A stretch of 64,000 nt of DNA, from positions 2,108,001-2,172,000 of the forward strand of contig NZ_LT629703.1 of NCBI RefSeq assembly GCF_900103365.1, in the 5' to 3' direction. The number at the start of each line of letters is the position of its first letter. The first letter of the stretch is position 1. Positions 15,899 to 25,424 of the stretch are shown here, piece after piece. The translations under genes and the position numbers were made by a program. Origin of the DNA: Afipia sp. GAS231 (GTDB lineage: Bacteria; Pseudomonadota; Alphaproteobacteria; Rhizobiales; Xanthobacteraceae). The notes under the pieces were generated by a model that was not told where the DNA came from, ran no database searches, and saw only the letters and a program-made list of their open reading frames with translations.

Positions 15899-16927
15899 AT
15901 GTTACAGGGTTCGAAGTCGCGGGGGGATTCCCCCGTTTCCATCATCGGAGCGGGCATTGCCGGCGCCTGGCAGGCGCTGCTGTTCGCGCAGGCCGGCCAC
16001 GCCGTCACGCTATACGAGCGCAGTGACGACGCCATGACGCTGGCCACCAGCCATTGGGCCGGCGGCATGCTGGCGCCTTGGTGCGAGGCCGAGGCCTCTG
16101 AGCCCGTGATCGGCCGGCTTGGCTTGCGCTCGCTCGATCTCTGGCGCGAGCATTTTCCCAAAACCCCGTTCAACGGTTCGCTGGTGGTGGCGCATGCGCG
16201 CGACCGCGCCGATTTCGAACGCTTTGCCAAACTCACCACCGGCCACGTCAGGCTCGACGCGAGCGCTGTGAGCGAACTCGAACCGTCGCTGGAAGGCCGT
16301 TTCCGCGACGGGCTGTTTTATGCCGACGAAGGCCATGTCGAGCCGCGCCGCGTGCTGCCGGAGCTGCATGCGCGGATCACGGCGGCCGGCGGCACCATCA
16401 AGTTCGACAGCGACGTCGATGTCGACGATCTCGGCGGCCAAAATCTTGAAGGCATCGTGATCGATTGCCGTGGCCTTGCCGCGCGCGACCGGCAGAAGGA
16501 GCTGCGCGGCGTCAAGGGCGAGATGATCATCGTCGAAACCAGTGAGGTCGAACTGTCGCGCCCGGTGCGGCTGATCCACCCGCGCTGGCCGCTCTACGTC
16601 ATCCCGCGCGGCGACGGCAAGTTCATGCTGGGGGCGACCTCGATCGAGGCCGAGGACACCGGCGTCAGCGTGCGCTCGGCGCTGGAGCTGTTGGGTGCCG
16701 CCTATGCCGTGCATCCGGCGTTTGCCGAGGCGCGGATTCTCGAATTCGGCTCCGGCCTTCGTCCCGCCTACCCTGACAACCTGCCGCGGATCACGGTGGA
16801 GAAGAAAAAGATCGCCGTGAACGGGCTCTATCGTCACGGTTTCCTGCTGGCCCCGGCGCTGGCGGAACTGACGCTGGCGCATGTCGAGCGCGGCGCGATC
16901 GACAATGAGGTGATGCGATGCGTGTAA
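15899..16927 (+). CDS. thiO: Glycine oxidase ThiO
   Basis: The 342-residue FAD-dependent amine oxidase starts with the dinucleotide motif IIGAGIAGAWQALLFAQAGH (residues 15-34). It has the family's HWAGGMLAPWCEAE near residue 50 and the C-terminal FAD region GLRPAYPDNLPRI...NGLYRHGFLLAPALAE. It oxidises glycine to iminoacetate (dehydroglycine), the substrate ThiG uses to build the thiazole of thiamine. It is first in the riboswitch-controlled operon and overlaps thiS by 10 bases, a sign of translational coupling. Confidence 0.95.
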   Translation: MLQGSKSRGDSPVSIIGAGIAGAWQALLFAQAGHAVTLYERSDDAMTLATSHWAGGMLAPWCEAEASEPVIGRLGLRSLDLWREHFPKTPFNGSLVVAHARDRADFERFAKLTTGHVRLDASAVSELEPSLEGRFRDGLFYADEGHVEPRRVLPELHARITAAGGTIKFDSDVDVDDLGGQNLEGIVIDCRGLAARDRQKELRGVKGEMIIVETSEVELSRPVRLIHPRWPLYVIPRGDGKFMLGATSIEAEDTGVSVRSALELLGAAYAVHPAFAEARILEFGSGLRPAYPDNLPRITVEKKKIAVNGLYRHGFLLAPALAELTLAHVERGAIDNEVMRCV

Positions 16928-17115
16928 CTGTTAACGGCGAAGCGCGCGAGATATCAGCCTCGCGCATCGACGCACTGCTCAGCGAGCTCGAATACGAAGG
17001 CACGCATTTTGCGATCGCCGTGAATTACGACGTGCTGCCGAAGAGCCGCTGGGCCGAAACCACGCTGAAGAGCGGCGACGAAATCGAGATCATCACGCCA
17101 CGGCAGGGAGGGTGA
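16918..17115 (+). CDS. thiS: Sulfur carrier protein ThiS
   Basis: This 65-residue ubiquitin-like protein begins [12 protein letters not shown] and ends in the required Gly-Gly (PRQGG), the site adenylated and converted to thiocarboxylate. It hands sulfur to ThiG for thiazole formation. It overlaps the end of thiO. No ThiF-type adenylating enzyme is in this operon; a MoeB/ThiF elsewhere must activate it. Confidence 0.95.
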   Translation: MRVTVNGEAREISASRIDALLSELEYEGTHFAIAVNYDVLPKSRWAETTLKSGDEIEIITPRQGG

Positions 17116-17137
17116 GGATGATGCTTGCGCCCCACAC

Positions 17138-17242
17138 TCCGCTGTCATCGCCCGGCTTGACCGGGCGACCCAGTACGCCGCGGCCTCTCGGTTCAATCTC
17201 CGGTTTCCCGGCGTACTGGATCCCCGCCTTCGCGGGGATGAC
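17138..17242. repeat. Palindromic intergenic repeat inside the thiamine operon (TGTCATCGCCCGG...GGGATGACA)
   Basis: TGTCATCGCCCGGCTTGACC begins and GGATCCCCGCCTTCGCGGGG ATGACA ends the element, which also contains CCAGTACGCCG and CGGCGTACTGG as inverted arms. Related copies are at 24154 and 32436. It separates thiS from thiG and, if transcribed, would form a long stem in the operon mRNA. Confidence 0.8.
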
Positions 17243-17263
17243 AGACGTGGCCGGGAGGACGAA

Positions 17264-18058
17264 ATGAGAAACACCATGCTGAACTTCTACGGCAAAACCT
17301 TCACCTCCCGCCTCCTCATCGGCAGCGCGCTGTATCCGTCCCCGGCGATCATGCAGGGCGCCATTCGGGCGTCCGGCGCCAACATCGTCACGGTGTCGCT
17401 GCGGCGCGAGGCCGCCGGCGGCAAGACCGGCGATGCGTTCTGGTCGCTGATCCGCGAGCTCGACGTCATGGTGCTGCCGAACACCGCCGGCTGCCGCAGC
17501 GTGCGCGAGGCGGTGACCACCGCAAAGCTGGCGCGCGAGTTATTCTCCACGCCCTGGATCAAGCTCGAGGTGATCGCCGACAACGACACGCTGCAGCCCG
17601 ACGTGGTCGGCCTGGTCGAGGCCGCCGCGATCCTGATCAAGGACGGCTTTGAAGTGTTCCCCTATTGCACCGAAGATCTTGGTGTTGCGATGCGGCTGGT
17701 CGATGCCGGCTGCAAGGTGGTGATGCCGTGGGCAGCACCAATCGGCAGCGCCAAGGGGATCATCAACCGCGACGCGCTAAAGCTGCTGCGCGACCGGCTG
17801 CCCGATATCACGCTGGTGGTCGATGCTGGTTTGGGCGCGCCGTCGCATGCGGCGCATGCGCTCGAACTCGGCTACGACGCCGTGCTGCTCAACACCGCGA
17901 TTGCCAAAGCCGCCGATCCGGTGGCGATGGCGAACGCGTTCCGCCTTGCCGTGGAAGCCGGCCGCACCGCTTTTGAGGCGGGCTTGATGGAAGCCCGCGA
18001 CTTCGCCTCCCCTTCCACCCCTGTCATCGGGACACCCTTCTGGCATGCTGTATCCTGA
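17264..18058 (+). CDS. thiG: Thiazole synthase ThiG
   Basis: The 264-residue protein is a TIM-barrel enzyme that joins 1-deoxyxylulose 5-phosphate, dehydroglycine and ThiS-borne sulfur into the thiazole phosphate. Visible signatures are [12 protein letters not shown], the Schiff-base lysine region WIKLEVIAD (about residue 100), [12 protein letters not shown] and the phosphate-binding [30 protein letters not shown]. The ATG at 17264 has a GGGAGGACGAA ribosome site. The 3' end overlaps thiE by 14 bases. The family often has ILGTSRYPS at the start; here GSALYPS is a modest variant. Confidence 0.95.
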   Translation: MRNTMLNFYGKTFTSRLLIGSALYPSPAIMQGAIRASGANIVTVSLRREAAGGKTGDAFWSLIRELDVMVLPNTAGCRSVREAVTTAKLARELFSTPWIKLEVIADNDTLQPDVVGLVEAAAILIKDGFEVFPYCTEDLGVAMRLVDAGCKVVMPWAAPIGSAKGIINRDALKLLRDRLPDITLVVDAGLGAPSHAAHALELGYDAVLLNTAIAKAADPVAMANAFRLAVEAGRTAFEAGLMEARDFASPSTPVIGTPFWHAVS

Positions 18059-18653
18059 CAAGTTCTATCCGGTCGTCGACAGCGTCGCCTGGGTGGCGCG
18101 GTTGACCAAGCTTGGCGTCGGCACCATTCAGCTGCGCGCCAAGGACCTCAACGACTCGCAGGCGCTGCAGATCGTCAGCGATGCGCTGGCCGTGACCAAG
18201 GGCACGCGGACAAAACTCGTGGTCAACGACTACTGGCGCGCGGCCATCGTCGCCGGAGCGCAGCATCTGCATCTCGGCCAGGAAGATCTCGTCGATGCGG
18301 ACCTCGCCGAAATCCGCAACGCCAGACTGACGCTCGGCATTTCCACCCATGACGACGCGGAGCTTGAGACCGCGTTGCGCGCCGAGCCCGATTACGTCGC
18401 GCTGGGCCCGATTTTCCCGACCACGCTGAAATCGATGCGCTTCGCGCCGCAGGGCATTCCAAAAATCACCGAGTGGAAGAAGCGCATCGGCACCATCCCG
18501 CTGGTCGCGATCGGCGGCATCAAGTTCGAACAGGCGGCCGAGATTTTCGCCGCCGGAGCCGATTCCATCGCCGTCGTCAGCGACGTCACGCAAAACGCCG
18601 ACCCCGATGCGCGGGTGCGGCAATGGCTCGGCCAGAACGCGGAGGCCGCGTGA
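18045..18653 (+). CDS. thiE: Thiamine-phosphate synthase ThiE
   Basis: The 202-residue TIM-barrel enzyme couples the pyrimidine (HMP-PP) and thiazole phosphate to thiamine phosphate. Seen are [17 protein letters not shown] (family QLR[DE]K), the substrate loop [52 protein letters not shown] and the phosphate site [27 protein letters not shown]. It begins within the thiG reading frame, so translation is coupled. Confidence 0.94.
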   Translation: MLYPDKFYPVVDSVAWVARLTKLGVGTIQLRAKDLNDSQALQIVSDALAVTKGTRTKLVVNDYWRAAIVAGAQHLHLGQEDLVDADLAEIRNARLTLGISTHDDAELETALRAEPDYVALGPIFPTTLKSMRFAPQGIPKITEWKKRIGTIPLVAIGGIKFEQAAEIFAAGADSIAVVSDVTQNADPDARVRQWLGQNAEAA

Positions 18654-18676
18654 GACAGTTTACGAAACCAACCACC

Positions 18677-20722
<2,046 letters not shown>

Positions 20723-20779
20723 GGGAGAGCTCTCGCCGCGTCATGCCCGGGCTTGACCCGGGCATCCATCGGAAAACGA

Positions 20780-20812
20780 AAGGCCGGGCGAGAGCCCGGC
20801 CTTTTCGCCCAG
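20780..20812 (+). terminator. Terminator after thiC
   Basis: AGGCCGGGCGAGAGCCCGGCCTTTT is a GC-rich hairpin with a U-tract about 60 bases after the thiC stop. A CGTCATGCCCGGGCTTGACC repeat fragment (20740-20770) lies between. This is the likely end of the thiamine operon. Confidence 0.85.
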
Positions 20813-20895
20813 AATTGCGCTAGGCTGCGCTCACAACTAAAGCTATTTTAAGCAAACTCCAATCAGGCCGCCGCATCAGCGAAATCGAATCCACC

Positions 20896-21531
20896 ATGGG
20901 CTCTTTCATTGCTGACTATCATGAAACGGAGGAGGCTCTTCCACTCGTCTACAATCTCGGCCGCCTCTCACTCGAATGGAATATGGTCGAGCAATTCTTC
21001 ACGACCATAATTTGGGAATTGCTCGGCGACTATTCTTCCGGAATGGCCATCACGGGAGGGATGGGAAATACTTCTAAGGCTGATGTTGCCTTACGATTGT
21101 CGAAGCAACGTCTCAAAGATCAAGACGTGTTAAATGCGATATCTTTTGCATGTAAGGCATTCAACATCCTGCGCGTAAATAGGAATATGCTGATCCATTC
21201 TCACAGTATTTTCCGCGGAGACAATGGCGACAAACCGCAATGGCGAAGAGCAACTGGGAAAGGACCGGTCGGGCATGCTAGTGCAGAAGCCGATTTCGAA
21301 GACCTAGAACGATTGATTGCCGAAGTTTGTACGCTGGGATTGTTCGTCACCGCATTGGTACCATTCCTTCACCCAAAGCGTCGCAAGCATTGGCGGAACA
21401 AAAGCCGCCCCCAGCTTCCGACCGAATTTCCCATGCCAAGTTTGCTTGTTCAGCCACCAGAACCGGAAAGCCAAAAAGCGAAAGAGAAGGCCGCACGAAA
21501 GAAGGGGGAAGATCCGGCTACCGACCGCTAG
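20896..21531 (+). CDS. Hypothetical protein, lower-GC accessory gene
   Basis: The 211-residue protein has visibly more AT-rich codons than its neighbours. It is largely helical (YNLGRLSLEWNMVEQFFTTIIWELLGDY, ALRLSKQRL, CKAFNILRVNRNMLIHSHSI). The pattern of an early LEWxxVEqFF and a central NxLxH resembles proteins of the abortive-infection/HEPN-like helical class, but the match is weak. It ends in a Lys-rich tail (KAKEKAARKKGEDPATDR). No signal peptide. Likely acquired horizontally; function unknown. Confidence 0.6.
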   Translation: MGSFIADYHETEEALPLVYNLGRLSLEWNMVEQFFTTIIWELLGDYSSGMAITGGMGNTSKADVALRLSKQRLKDQDVLNAISFACKAFNILRVNRNMLIHSHSIFRGDNGDKPQWRRATGKGPVGHASAEADFEDLERLIAEVCTLGLFVTALVPFLHPKRRKHWRNKSRPQLPTEFPMPSLLVQPPEPESQKAKEKAARKKGEDPATDR

Positions 21532-21630
21532 GACCGCAGGGCGGATTGGCGCAGCGTAATCCGCCGCATCTCTCCGCGACAGCATCCGGATCGCGGTGGG
21601 TTACGGCTTCGCCTAACCCACCCTACCCCG
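21528..21630. repeat. Dispersed repeat of the GTAGGGCGGATTAGCGAAGCG family
   Basis: GCAGGGCGGATTGGCGCAGC at the left and GGTGGGTTACGGCTTCGCCT...CCACCCTAC at the right are diverged inverted arms. The same family occurs at 22180, 25808, 56572 and 57345. Confidence 0.75.
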
Positions 21631-21635
21631 TCCCC

Positions 21636-22142
21636 CTACTTCACCCGCCGATAAAAATTACTCGCACTCCCCCGCCCGCCGCCGACGTTCGGGTTGGTGT
21701 TGACGAACTCGTCGTCGGTGAGCTTGTCGATATTGCGGGTCTGCGCCTCGCCCTCCCAGTTCGGGAATGAGGACGACACGATGTTATAGGTGACAGTCTT
21801 TTTGGCCTCGTCGACGGTGTAGGTGCCGAACACCGACAGGCTGCGCCGCATGATCCCCGCGTATTCCTCCGGCGTGCCGGTCATGCGATTGTTGGAGGCG
21901 ATCTTCGGCACGTCGCCGGCGACGTGGATCTGCGCGAAGCGGCCGTCGGCGGTGAAGATCAGGACGCCCTTCGGCGTCTCGCCAAACGGGAACGACTTCT
22001 TGCCGTCGGGCGCCGCGACTTCGGCGACCACGAAATTCCAGGTGCCGACGATCTGCTCCTTGAGATTCTTGGCCGGTTGCGCGGCGGCGGCGCCGGCCGA
22101 CAAAGCAAGCGCGAGCAGACTGGCAGCGATCTTCAACTTCAT
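21636..22142 (-). CDS. Lipocalin-like domain protein, exported
   Basis: The 168-residue protein has a signal peptide (MKLKIAASLLALALSAGAAAAQ) and a lipocalin-like domain (pfam13924 type). The domain starts LKEQIVGTWNFVVAEV and has the strand pairs GVLIFTADGRFAQIHV and GTYTVDEAKKTVTYNIVSSSFPNWEG, with TRNIDKLTDDEFVNTNP near the end. Homologs are small periplasmic beta-barrels of unknown ligand. A GGGGAGGAAACC ribosome site precedes the start. It lies between two copies of a dispersed repeat. Confidence 0.85.
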   Translation of the reverse strand: MKLKIAASLLALALSAGAAAAQPAKNLKEQIVGTWNFVVAEVAAPDGKKSFPFGETPKGVLIFTADGRFAQIHVAGDVPKIASNNRMTGTPEEYAGIMRRSLSVFGTYTVDEAKKTVTYNIVSSSFPNWEGEAQTRNIDKLTDDEFVNTNPNVGGGRGSASNFYRRVK

Positions 22143-22179
22143 GGTTTCCTCCCCGGAGACGTTTGGCGCGCATGCTAGG

Positions 22180-22278
22180 GCCGTAGGGCGGATTAGCGAA
22201 GCGTAATCGGCCGCCTTTCTTTCGATAACCGAGCTTGCAAGTTGGTGGGTTACGCTTCGCTAACCCACCCTACGGCGG
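22180..22278. repeat. Dispersed repeat of the GTAGGGCGGATTAGCGAAGCG family
   Basis: CGTAGGGCGGATTAGCGAAG on the left and GGTGGGTTACGCTTCGCTAACCC on the right are near-perfect inverted arms. With the copy at 21528 it brackets the lipocalin-like gene. Confidence 0.85.
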
Positions 22279-22334
22279 CTCGCTGAGATTCTGATTCCAT
22301 TTCGAGCACAAGAACAATTTTTCGTCGCAACCTG

Positions 22335-22452
22335 CGACAAAGTAGCCCGACGGGCAAATCACCCAAACCCTGTCCAGCCCTTCGCGCAAAAATAAATCGC
22401 TGGCCCCGTCGGGCAAATCAAATTCATAACTCCCGCCATCCTGTCCCACCAG
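22335..22452. repeat. Left part of the long structured repeat, cut off by the IS110 element
   Basis: Contains two CCCGWCGGGCAAATCA blocks and ends AACTCCCGCCATCCTGTCCC ACCAG. The second long-repeat copy (minus strand, about 55290-55395) has GCCCGACGGGCAAATCA and AACTCCGTCCATCCCGTCCC GAGCAG. The repeat resumes on the other side of the insertion sequence at 23761. Confidence 0.7.
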
Positions 22453-22611
22453 AGCAACTGTGCTGAAGTAAACCGGCGATCGGCCGGGCCTCAAGGCTGG
22501 TGCGGGGCGCGCCCCGCCTTCGGCGGCTTACGGCCTTGACCCCGTCCGCTCTCCGGTCTGTTGGCTTGGCATGCGCTCGGTCGATGACCGAGCGCGGTGA
22601 GGTGCGCTCGC

Positions 22612-23574
22612 TCAGTTCAGTGCGTAACGGCTGGGATCCCATTTCTGCCGTCGTGCGATCATGATGTTGAGGATGACGATGAGCTTGCGCATGCAGGCGA
22701 CAAGCACCACTTTCGGCTTCTTTCCCTTGGCAATCAGGCGGTCGTAGAAGGCCTTGAGCACCGGGTTGTTCTGCGTGGCTGCGCCGAGGCAGGGCATGTA
22801 GATGGCGTTGCGGACCCAGCGGCGGCCACCCTTGATATGACGCTCACCGCGCCGATGGCCGCTATCGTCGTCGTACGGGGCGGCGCCTAATAACGCACCG
22901 GCGATCTTGTTGCTCACCTGCCCAAGCTCCGGCATCCCCGCAATGAGGTTGGCGGAGGTCGTTTCGGCGAGGCCCGGCACGCTCTCGATGATCTCGGCAC
23001 GCTCGGCAAGGTGTGGCGAGGCCTTGATCTTGGCCGCAATTGCCGCCTCGAGCTTGGCAATTTCACTGACCAGATTCTTCAAGACGCGGGCATGCGTTTT
23101 CTGAACCAGTCCTGGTGCAGCATGCTCGTTTTGGCTTTGCAAGCGCGTCTTGAGATCACCCAGACCGATGCGCGCTTTCACCAGCGCCAGCAACTCCTCG
23201 CGTGCGGCATCGTGGGTCTGGCTCGGCGCCTCGGTAAATATCTCGGCGAACCAGGCGATCATCTCCGCGTCGATCACATCGTTCTTTGCCAGCCGGCCGG
23301 CCGATAGCGCGAAGCTGCGGACGCGTTTGGGGTCGACGATCCGCACCTCGACACCGGCCTGGCGCAGTAGCTTGGCCCAGTCACGCTCGTAACCGCCGCT
23401 CGCCTCCATCACAGCCCTGGTTGCCTTGTACTTGCGAAGCCAGGCCACCAGCTTGCGGTGGCCTTGTCCCGTGTTCGGACAGACCTGACGCAATGACAGC
23501 GAGCGAATGCACGCATCCACCTTGTCCTTTGCCACATCGATGCCCACGACAATGCGATCATCTTGTGCCATCAT
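22612..23574 (-). CDS. IS110-family transposase (DEDD recombinase)
   Basis: I chose the ATG at 23574, after a GGAAGGGAG ribosome site, giving about 320 residues. The N-terminal RuvC-like DEDD domain shows VVGIDVAKDKVDA (first Asp), AVMEASGGYERDW (Glu) and LAKNDVIDAEMIAWFA (two Asp). The C-terminal Transposase_20 part has ESVPGLAETTSANLIAGMPELG, the catalytic-serine region GAAPYDDDSGHRRGERHIKGGRRWVRNAIYMP (read in pieces), and ends KWDPSRYALN. It is full length with no frameshift, so the element could be active. These enzymes use a structured RNA from the element to choose target and donor. Confidence 0.95.
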   Translation of the reverse strand: MMAQDDRIVVGIDVAKDKVDACIRSLSLRQVCPNTGQGHRKLVAWLRKYKATRAVMEASGGYERDWAKLLRQAGVEVRIVDPKRVRSFALSAGRLAKNDVIDAEMIAWFAEIFTEAPSQTHDAAREELLALVKARIGLGDLKTRLQSQNEHAAPGLVQKTHARVLKNLVSEIAKLEAAIAAKIKASPHLAERAEIIESVPGLAETTSANLIAGMPELGQVSNKIAGALLGAAPYDDDSGHRRGERHIKGGRRWVRNAIYMPCLGAATQNNPVLKAFYDRLIAKGKKPKVVLVACMRKLIVILNIMIARRQKWDPSRYALN

Positions 23575-23760
23575 CCACTCCCTTCCTTGCTCGGTACGGG
23601 CTCGAAGCCCTTGCAACTGTTCGGGTTGAGGAAGACGCCGGAGCTGTCCCTCGCTCTGGTACAGGCTCTGTCGCCTTTGGGGCGTACGGGCTCAGTTCCA
23701 GCAACGGGCGGTTGGTCCGCAACCGCCCGTTCGCTCATTCTGCCAAATTTTTTGGACACA
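23575..23760 (-). ncRNA. Candidate bridge-RNA region of the IS110 element
   Basis: This 186-base noncoding stretch lies between the element's edge and the transposase start. It contains a 12-bp stem (AACGGGCGGTTG/CAACCGCCCGTT, 23704-23732) and further pairing segments toward the gene. In the IS110 group the bridge RNA is transcribed from this side. The other noncoding end (22453-22611) also has a good hairpin (GCGCTCGGT/ACCGAGCGC), so a 3' RNA of the IS1111 type cannot be excluded. Confidence 0.45.
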
Positions 23761-24102
23761 AGGGGCGTAGGCCATCGTCGCAAACGAGGGGCAGGGAGCG
23801 GTGGACGTGGGATCGCGACTGACGAGCGTGGTCTTTACGTACGGTGAAATCGTTTGGGTCCGACGCCCCGATGCAGGCGTCAAGTTCGAAGGCAGCCAAC
23901 GCTGCCCGAGAGCGATGGTGTCACAAAAAGCAGGGTCACCAGGACGATCTCGTATAAGCCGTAAAGCCATTGCGCAGGGAAGGCCGGAGGCTTCCGCCAA
24001 ACCTGTATGCTCGTGCGCAAATCTTGTTGCAACTATCGCGTACGAGACCGCGGGTGCGGCGCGCACCCGGTCTTCCCTGCGCCCTCTGATTTCCAAGAGG
24101 GC
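23761..24102 (+). ncRNA. Structured repeat element, copy 1 (candidate RNA with a four-way junction)
   Basis: Core 23972-24082: closing helix GCGCAGGGAA (23972-23981) with TTCCCTGCGC (24073-24082). It encloses a hairpin GG-C-CGGA/TCCG-CC (23982-23998), a helix CTCGTGCGC/GCGTACGAG (24010-24018 with 24038-24046) around a conserved CTTGTTGCAAC loop, and a hairpin GGGTGC/GCACCC (24052-24068). An outer hairpin GCCCTCT/AGAGGGC follows (24081-24102). A leader identical in both copies for 38 bases lies at 23934-23971, and a GACGCC/GGCGTC hairpin with flanks at about 23838-23885. No protein frame is supported on either strand. The second copy is at 54960-55292, minus strand. Confidence 0.65.
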
Positions 24103-24153
24103 AAACGAAATGGAAAACTTCGGGCAGATGATGCCGCGAGAATGATTTCCGCT

Positions 24154-24262
24154 GTCATCGTCCGCGAAGGCGGACGATCCAGTATTCAAGAGACGTTCGT
24201 GATGGAATCGATGGGCCGCGGAGTACTGGTTCGCCCGGTCAAGCCGGGCGATGACGGCAGGG
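24154..24262. repeat. Palindromic intergenic repeat (TGTCATCG...CGATGAC family)
   Basis: TGTCATCGTCCGCGAAGGCG opens, CCCGGTCAAGCCGGGCGATGAC closes. Same family as 17138 and 32436. It lies between the structured repeat and the HD-phosphohydrolase gene end. Confidence 0.75.
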
Positions 24263-24294
24263 CTGTTTGATAGTTGAATAGGAACACCGAGCCG

Positions 24295-24843
24295 TTATTG
24301 GCTCAACGACGCCAACTCCCGCGCAATATTCTCGCGGGCCTTGCGGTCATACGCCTCGGCAAAGCCGGCATCGGGAAAGATGAACGGGCGGGCCGCGAAG
24401 TGACCGAGCACCCTGGCGCGGCCGGCACGGTAGTCGCGATCCGCCACATGGGCGTACTCCTGCCGGATCGCAGCCGCATAGGCGTCGTACCGCGCGGGCT
24501 CCGCGCCGAGGATGCTGAGGTCGATCGAGATCAGGATTGCCCCAAGGCGGTCATGCGGTTCGACCTCGTGGGTTTTGGTCAGGCGGATAAGCCGGCCCAC
24601 CTCCGCACGAAGATCCTGGCGGACGTGCTGCTCGGCCAAACGAGCGCTGAGATCTTCGTTGTCGGCCCGCGTGGCATCGTAAACGACATCGTGCCACCAG
24701 ATGGCCTCGGACAGAATCTCTCGCTCGGCCGCCGAAAGATTGTCCACCCGCGCCAGCGCGGCGAGGCAATCTTCGATATGCGCCAGGTTGTGATAGTGAC
24801 GACACGGCGCCGCGTAAGCCGCGGCCAGCGATTCGCGGTCCAC
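24295..24843 (-). CDS. HD-superfamily metal-dependent phosphohydrolase
   Basis: This 182-residue protein starts with GTG at 24843 and has the HD metal-binding pattern: HYHNLAHIEDCL (residues 16-27), AIWWHDVVYDATRADNEDLSARLA (HD pair near 50) and ILISIDLSILGAEPARYDAYAAAIRQEYAHV. It matches the family often named 'N-methyl-D-aspartate receptor NMDAR2C subunit-like', predicted cytosolic phosphohydrolases of unknown substrate. It begins 7 bases after the stop codon of the secreted-protein gene upstream, so the two are likely co-transcribed. Confidence 0.82.
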   Translation of the reverse strand: MDRESLAAAYAAPCRHYHNLAHIEDCLAALARVDNLSAAEREILSEAIWWHDVVYDATRADNEDLSARLAEQHVRQDLRAEVGRLIRLTKTHEVEPHDRLGAILISIDLSILGAEPARYDAYAAAIRQEYAHVADRDYRAGRARVLGHFAARPFIFPDAGFAEAYDRKARENIARELASLSQ

Positions 24844-24850
24844 CGGTTCG

Positions 24851-25291
24851 CTACCGCATCGTGATCGCGAGCCCGCTGAGATCGGCGTTCGCCATCAACC
24901 CGGTCTGGCTGCCGGACAGTTCCAGCACGGCGCCCTTCTGGTTGGTCAGCACGATGGCGCGGGCGCCGCGGCCCACCGCGAGGCCGGCACCGGCGGCGCC
25001 GTAGACGCCGGCGACATCGGACGGGCGATAGATGTTGCTGACGCGGCCGCGCAGCACCGTCTTCGAGCCACCGAACACCAGGCCATAGTCGAGGCCGCCG
25101 GTCGAGAGAGCATAGGTTCGCCCGCGGAACGTCAGGCTGCCGCTGCCGCCGGAGCCGCCGATGATCCAGCCGGCCTTGTAGATCACAAGCTGCACAAAGC
25201 CCTCGTCGGCATGCGAGGCCGAGGACAGCATGGTGCCGGCAAAGGCGGTCAGGGCGAGCAGAGCGACACGGAGGGCGGATGACATCTTCAT
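24851..25291 (-). CDS. Small exported hypothetical protein
   Basis: The product has 146 residues from the ATG at 25291; the open frame runs further back to 25684 but only this start gives a signal peptide (MKMSSALRVALLALTAFAGTMLSSASHA). The mature part is Gly-rich and beta-like: YKAGWIIGGSGGSGSLTFRG, YALSTGGLDYGLVFGGSKTV, GVYGAAGAGLAVGRGARAIV. The pattern of repeated GG-strands recalls small periplasmic proteins near EipA/DUF1134, but I cannot assign it. It heads a two-gene unit with the HD phosphohydrolase and is divergent from ridA. Confidence 0.65.
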   Translation of the reverse strand: MKMSSALRVALLALTAFAGTMLSSASHADEGFVQLVIYKAGWIIGGSGGSGSLTFRGRTYALSTGGLDYGLVFGGSKTVLRGRVSNIYRPSDVAGVYGAAGAGLAVGRGARAIVLTNQKGAVLELSGSQTGLMANADLSGLAITMR

Positions 25292-25424
25292 GAATGGGTT
25301 TCCCGGGATTGATGAATGCGTGTTGCGTTGCGAAGCGAGTCGCGCTTTGGCGATTGTAACCGATGGGACGGATGGGCAAAGTGGTTCCATCATTGCGTTG
25401 CCACCATGGCGAAAAGGAGTCCCC

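Larger units (their letters stand above)
22453..23760 (-). mobile_element. IS110-family insertion sequence (about 1.3 kb)
   Basis: Edges are set by comparison with the uninterrupted second copy of the long repeat. Left flank ...CCATCCTGTCCCACCAG and right flank AGGGGCGTAGGCCATCGTCG join to match CCATCCCGTCCCGAGCAG and AGGGCGTTGGCCATCGTCAC at about 55263-55295 (minus strand). An AG dinucleotide (CT on the transposase strand) is present at both junctions, as expected for an IS110 core. No terminal inverted repeats are seen, normal for the family. One intact transposase gene lies inside. Confidence 0.8.

Noticed and set aside
22270..22494. 74-codon frame on the minus strand next to the IS110 element
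   Set aside because: It runs through the CCCGWCGGGCAAATCA repeat blocks and the IS edge, so it is repeat sequence translated by chance.
23692..24189. 165-codon frame across the structured repeat (and 24007-24270 on the other strand)
   Set aside because: The equivalent frames in copy 2 differ in length and sequence, and changes between the copies preserve base pairing rather than codons.
24274..24864. 196-codon frame on the plus strand
   Set aside because: Opposite the HD phosphohydrolase, whose HD metal-binding pattern is clear.
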